A stretch of 64,000 nt of DNA from an uncultured Clostridia bacterium (GTDB lineage Bacteria > Bacillota > Clostridia > UBA1381). Positions 61,249-64,000 of this stretch are shown one piece after another. The DNA is taken from positions 25,248 through 89,247 of the forward strand of contig CAKSQL010000007.1 in the NCBI GenBank assembly GCA_934486735.1, read 5' to 3'. Position 1 is the first letter of the stretch. Every line of letters starts with the position of its first letter. A program made the translations under genes and the position numbers. The notes beneath the pieces were generated by a model that was not told the origin of the DNA, made no database searches, and saw only the letters and a program-made list of their open reading frames with translations.

Positions 61249-62613
61249 ATGAAGAACAGGACAATTGCAGCGATTTCAACACCTCCGGGAACGAGCGGAC
61301 TGGCGGTTATACGCATAAGCGGTAACGATGCGATAGCCGTTGCGGACAAAGTGTTCCACGGAAAAAAAGCTCTTGCCGATGCCGAGACTCATACTGTTCA
61401 CTATGGATTTATTGTGGACAGTGATGGCAGAAAGGTCGATGAAGTTCTTGTTTCTGTCATGCGTGCACCGCACACCTTCACAACCGAAGATACTGTCGAA
61501 ATAAGCACGCACGGAGGAATACGCGCATCACAGAGCGTTATGCGCGAGCTTATCAGAGCCGGGGCATATCCTGCCGAGGGCGGAGAGTTCACCAAACGCG
61601 CATTTTTAAATGGCAGAATCGACCTGTCACAGGCGGAAGCGGTTATAGATATAATCAATGCAAAAACCGAGCTTGCAGGCAGAAATGCGCTCTCGCTTGC
61701 CGAGGGTACGTTGTATCGCGGAATCAAGGAAATCAGAGATGAATTGATAAAGCTTGCCGCGGCGATACAGGTCACAATCGATTATCCGGACGAGGATTTG
61801 ACCGATTTGACCGATGACGAAATTTTGTCAAAGGTGCTTGTTCAAAAGGAAAATGTAAATAATCTTTTAAAAACCGCGCGGAGCGGACGTGTTATCAGCG
61901 AGGGAATCGTGACTGCGATTATCGGCAGACCGAACGTGGGCAAGTCGTCGCTTTTGAACTGCCTTGCACATGAGGAGCTTGCCATTGTTACCGATATAGC
62001 GGGAACAACGCGCGATATAGTCAGAGAGACGGTCAATCTGGACGGTGTTTTGCTGAAGCTTTTGGACACTGCCGGGATAAGAAAAACGACCGATGCGGTA
62101 GAAAAAATCGGAGTGGAGCGCTCGCTGAGAACAATTGAGGAGGCAGATCTTGTTCTTGTTATTCTCGATGCAAAAGAAAGCCTTACCGAAACAGATTTTG
62201 AAATTTTGGACGATACCGAGGATAGAAACAGGGTAATTCTTATCAATAAGACAGATGTTCACGAGCCTGATTTCATGCCGATGCTGCCATGCGATGAACC
62301 GGTGATTAAAATATCGGCAAAAACGGGCGAGGGAATATGTCAGCTTGCGGAGCTTTTGAAGGAGCGCTATAACCTGGGCGAAATAGGGGAAAATGATTCG
62401 TTTGTGATAACGAATATGAGACATGTTGCTGCGCTTACCAAGGCAAAGGAAGCTATGGAAAGAATGGAATCGGGACTGCTCGGCGGCGCCCCGTCCGACC
62501 TTGTTACGATAGATTTGAATATCGCGATAGACGCACTCGGCGAAATAAGCGGCGAGACGGTATCGGAGGATGTTGTAAATTCAATATTCCATAATTTTTG
62601 CGTGGGAAAATAG
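61249..62613 (+). CDS. mnmE: tRNA modification GTPase MnmE
   Basis: With MnmG it makes the 5-carboxymethylaminomethyl group on wobble uridine of tRNA. The 454 residues have the N-terminal folate-binding domain (TIAAISTPPGTSGLAVIRIS), a helical domain, an inserted G domain (GRPNVGKSSLLNCL, DIAGTTRDI, DTAGIRKT, INKTD) and the C-terminal motif FCVGK carrying the conserved Cys. GGAGG precedes the ATG at 61249. mnmG is not in the window. A minimal copy of the hairpin repeat follows. Confidence 0.98.
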   Translation: MKNRTIAAISTPPGTSGLAVIRISGNDAIAVADKVFHGKKALADAETHTVHYGFIVDSDGRKVDEVLVSVMRAPHTFTTEDTVEISTHGGIRASQSVMRELIRAGAYPAEGGEFTKRAFLNGRIDLSQAEAVIDIINAKTELAGRNALSLAEGTLYRGIKEIRDELIKLAAAIQVTIDYPDEDLTDLTDDEILSKVLVQKENVNNLLKTARSGRVISEGIVTAIIGRPNVGKSSLLNCLAHEELAIVTDIAGTTRDIVRETVNLDGVLLKLLDTAGIRKTTDAVEKIGVERSLRTIEEADLVLVILDAKESLTETDFEILDDTEDRNRVILINKTDVHEPDFMPMLPCDEPVIKISAKTGEGICQLAELLKERYNLGEIGENDSFVITNMRHVAALTKAKEAMERMESGLLGGAPSDLVTIDLNIAIDALGEISGETVSEDVVNSIFHNFCVGK

Positions 62614-62640
62614 TGATTGAGATTAGTTTTGTATTTAAAA

Positions 62641-62672
62641 GGGGCTGTAAAAAAGTATTTTTTTACAGCTCC
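62641..62672. repeat. Minimal copy 3 of the hairpin repeat, acting as mnmE terminator
   Basis: GGGGCTGTAAAAAAG joined by three bases to TTTTTTTACAGCTCC, then TTTTT. The two ends match the terminal inverted repeats of the 210-bp elements at 4071 and 9108, with the entire interior missing. It lies 27 bp after mnmE and has the form of a terminator. A second small hairpin TGCGGC/GCCGCA follows near 62682-62700. Confidence 0.75.
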
Positions 62673-62792
62673 TTTTTGAGGTGCGGCAGAAATGCGCCGC
62701 ATACCTGCTTTGAGCCGATTGCTGCGGAAAGTGACATTGATATGCGCGGCACAAGCGGCGCGCCGATTGGCTTCGATTTGCGCACATGCTTG

Positions 62793-63101
62793 CTATTTTT
62801 CGGTTATAAACGAGTTGTCCTCCTCAAATTGAGCAACAATTCCCGATATCGCCGCAACCTGCCTGTCACTCAGTTTAGATACGTCAATAAATTTGTTTCG
62901 CTTTACCCCCAAAAGATATTCAATAGATACATTAAATTCATAGGATAGCTTGATAAGGACGGCAACCGAGGGCAGACGCTCTTGGTTTTCGTATGCCGAT
63001 ATTATCGATTTGTTCACGCCGATTTTGCTTGCCAATTGTGATTGGGTCAGATTCTTTTGTTTTCTTAGAGTTTTTATATTTTCCGATAGTATAGCTTTCA
63101 T
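62793..63101 (-). CDS. Xre/CI-type transcriptional regulator
   Basis: A 102-residue protein. The N-terminal HTH_3 domain is LSENIKTLRKQKNLTQSQLA then SKIGVNKSIISAYENQERLP; VSIEYLLGV closes it. The rest is a short helical tail. The ATG at 63101 follows GGAAAGGATG. It is divergent from a small membrane protein, and an inverted 12-bp motif lies on both sides of the intervening region, suggesting autoregulation. Confidence 0.88.
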   Translation of the reverse strand: MKAILSENIKTLRKQKNLTQSQLASKIGVNKSIISAYENQERLPSVAVLIKLSYEFNVSIEYLLGVKRNKFIDVSKLSDRQVAAISGIVAQFEEDNSFITEK

Positions 63102-63115
63102 TTTCAGTGTCATCC

Positions 63116-63243
63116 TTTCCACTATTTGTTGATTATATTTTACATTAATTATATATACATATGGTGGAATATTCTATTAATATTGTAAACTATATTAAAA
63201 TAGATTTGTAAGATTATGACAAATAATACGTAAATAGTGGAAA
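63116..63243. promoter_or_regulatory. Inverted TTTCCACTATTT boxes, candidate operators
   Basis: TTTCCACTATTT (63116-63127) and its exact complement AAATAGTGGAAA (63232-63243) bracket the AT-rich region between the Xre gene and the small membrane protein gene. A related TGGTGGAATATT lies at about 63162-63173. They are likely binding sites for the adjacent Xre protein. Confidence 0.5.
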
Positions 63244-63351
63244 ATATATTGAAATGTATTGACTCATGTGATAAAATGATTTCATAATATTAAGTAAAAA
63301 TACTTATTGGTTTTGTCGAAATTTTTTTGATTAGGGGGAGAGGTGTGATTT

Positions 63352-63588
63352 ATGATTACGCTTGCGTTAATTATTTTTATTTTTCAGTATTTATGGTTTT
63401 TTTTGCTGATTGCCGGAGCAGTGGTTTTGTTAATGTTTTTGTCAAGTAAGATCGAAGATAAGATTAAAAATAAAAAATTGGCAAGTAAATTGTTTTCATG
63501 GCTTATAGTTATCCTTGTCATAGGAGTTATAATAGCAGCTGCGACAGATAAAATCCCTGCATTTACGGAGCTGATAGGAGTTGACTGA
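63352..63588 (+). CDS. Small membrane protein
   Basis: A 78-residue protein with two predicted membrane segments (LALIIFIFQYLWFFLLIAGA; LFSWLIVILVIGVIIAAATD) joined by a basic loop (KIEDKIKNKKLASK). A strong AGGGGGAGAGG site precedes the ATG, supporting a real gene. It is not recognised. It lies divergent from the Xre regulator and may be its target. Confidence 0.6.
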   Translation: MITLALIIFIFQYLWFFLLIAGAVVLLMFLSSKIEDKIKNKKLASKLFSWLIVILVIGVIIAAATDKIPAFTELIGVD

Positions 63589-63654
63589 CCGGTTGCTTAG
63601 AGTGAGTTTATGTAATATAAAAATGAAATAATTAATATATACCAGGAAATGAAG

Positions 63655-63789
63655 ATGGAATACACAAAATCAAAAACAGTTATAACACTCATATTCAGCA
63701 TATTTATATTAATACTTAGCTTGTTTATGGTTTATAAAGACTATGACTTTAATAATAGAGTACATCAGATGCACATTTTGCAAATATAA
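63655..63789 (+). CDS. Putative small single-pass membrane protein
   Basis: A 44-codon frame with AGGA seven bases before the ATG. The peptide has a Lys-rich start (EYTKSKT) and one hydrophobic helix (VITLIFSIFILILSLFMV), followed by a charged tail. Its short length makes it uncertain. It may be co-transcribed with the 78-residue membrane protein 66 bp upstream. Confidence 0.35.
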   Translation: MEYTKSKTVITLIFSIFILILSLFMVYKDYDFNNRVHQMHILQI

Positions 63790-63892
63790 GCAAATACAAA
63801 TTTGAAAGAAGATAAAGGGATTGCAAGTCGTATGATATTTTTGAGAAAAATCCGGTAAAATTTCGGTAGGCGGAAATTTCGAATAAAACAAA

Positions 63893-63924
63893 AAATGACT
63901 TAAAGCTTATGCTTTAAGTCATTT
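63893..63924. terminator. Bidirectional terminator
   Basis: AAATGACTTAAAGC-TTAT-GCTTTAAGTCATTT, a perfect 14-bp stem with A-rich left and T-rich right ends. Confidence 0.85.
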
Positions 63925-63943
63925 CAGACTGTAGACAAAATAC

Positions 63944-63972
63944 TACACAAACAGCTCAATTTATGATATAAT
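63944..63972 (+). promoter_or_regulatory. Promoter-like sequence at the window end
   Basis: TACACA (63944-63949), 17-bp spacer, perfect TATAAT (63967-63972), then TTGAGGTG resembling a ribosome-binding site at about 63987. A gene probably starts just beyond base 64000. Confidence 0.5.
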
Positions 63973-64000
63973 ATAAATATCATGAATTGAGGTGTTTTGT

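Overview
The window comes from a spore-forming, anaerobic-type Firmicute of the class Clostridia. The evidence is a complete eight-gene spoIIIA operon, spoIIE, Gram-positive style ribosome-binding sites (AAGGAGG), SLH-domain surface proteins, a glycyl-radical-enzyme relative, and many TTGACA-17-TATAAT promoters. A large set of glycoside hydrolases (GH36, GH5, GH38 and a GH172/DUF2961 protein) and a nagAB locus suggest a polysaccharide- or glycan-degrading, probably gut-associated, lineage. I cannot place it at genus level. I found no tRNA, rRNA, CRISPR array or intact transposase.

Layout. 1-4 kb: end of an unknown gene, threonine synthase, GH36 alpha-galactosidase. 4-5 kb: a hairpin-rich interspersed repeat, then decayed gene fragments. 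5-9 kb: alpha/beta hydrolase, a binding-protein/SLH/serpin fusion, and a stalk-domain surface protein. 9-15 kb: a second repeat copy, an IclR regulator with a split, shortened glycyl-radical-enzyme pair, an EamA transporter with a GH5 enzyme, and a divergent AraC regulator. 14.6-15.2 kb: two tandem promoter-hairpin-terminator units that look like paralogous small RNAs. 15-24 kb (minus strand): HPr-kinase-like ATPase, carB, HAD phosphatase, GH38, prfA. 24.5-29 kb: partial histidine operon hisZ-hisG-hisA-hisIE followed by a Ppx/GppA protein. 29-33 kb: nagB-nagA-oxidoreductase operon with a divergent AraC regulator. 33-35 kb: DUF554 and Asp23 proteins. 35-40.5 kb (minus): spoIIIAA to spoIIIAH, interrupted by an inverted-repeat-bounded element. 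40.5-44 kb: a candidate minus-strand small RNA, a YfcE-like phosphoesterase, spoIIE. 44-51 kb: HAD, DUF6062 and CmpB-like proteins, two paralogous repeat-bearing membrane proteins around a hemolysin III protein, an amidohydrolase and an SDR. 51-54 kb: His-rich Zn/Cd-type P-ATPase with an ArsR/SmtB-type operator, then GH172. 54-62.6 kb: valS, a two-component system, HAD, Nudix, nrdR, mnmE. 62.6-64 kb: a minimal third repeat copy, a Xre regulator and small membrane proteins.

How the genes work together. The spoIIIA proteins build the mother-cell part of the forespore feeding-tube complex, and SpoIIE dephosphorylates SpoIIAA to switch on sigma-F. HisZ and the short HisG form the hetero-oligomeric ATP phosphoribosyltransferase; hisD, hisB, hisC, hisH and hisF are not in the window. 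NagA and NagB convert GlcNAc-6-phosphate to fructose-6-phosphate, under a likely AraC activator. The most unusual parts are the covarying hairpin repeat family (three copies), the tandem RNA-like units at 14.6-15.05 kb, the serpin fusion, the split glycyl-radical-enzyme relative, a GH38 protein without its catalytic aspartate, and the element inserted at the end of spoIIIAG.
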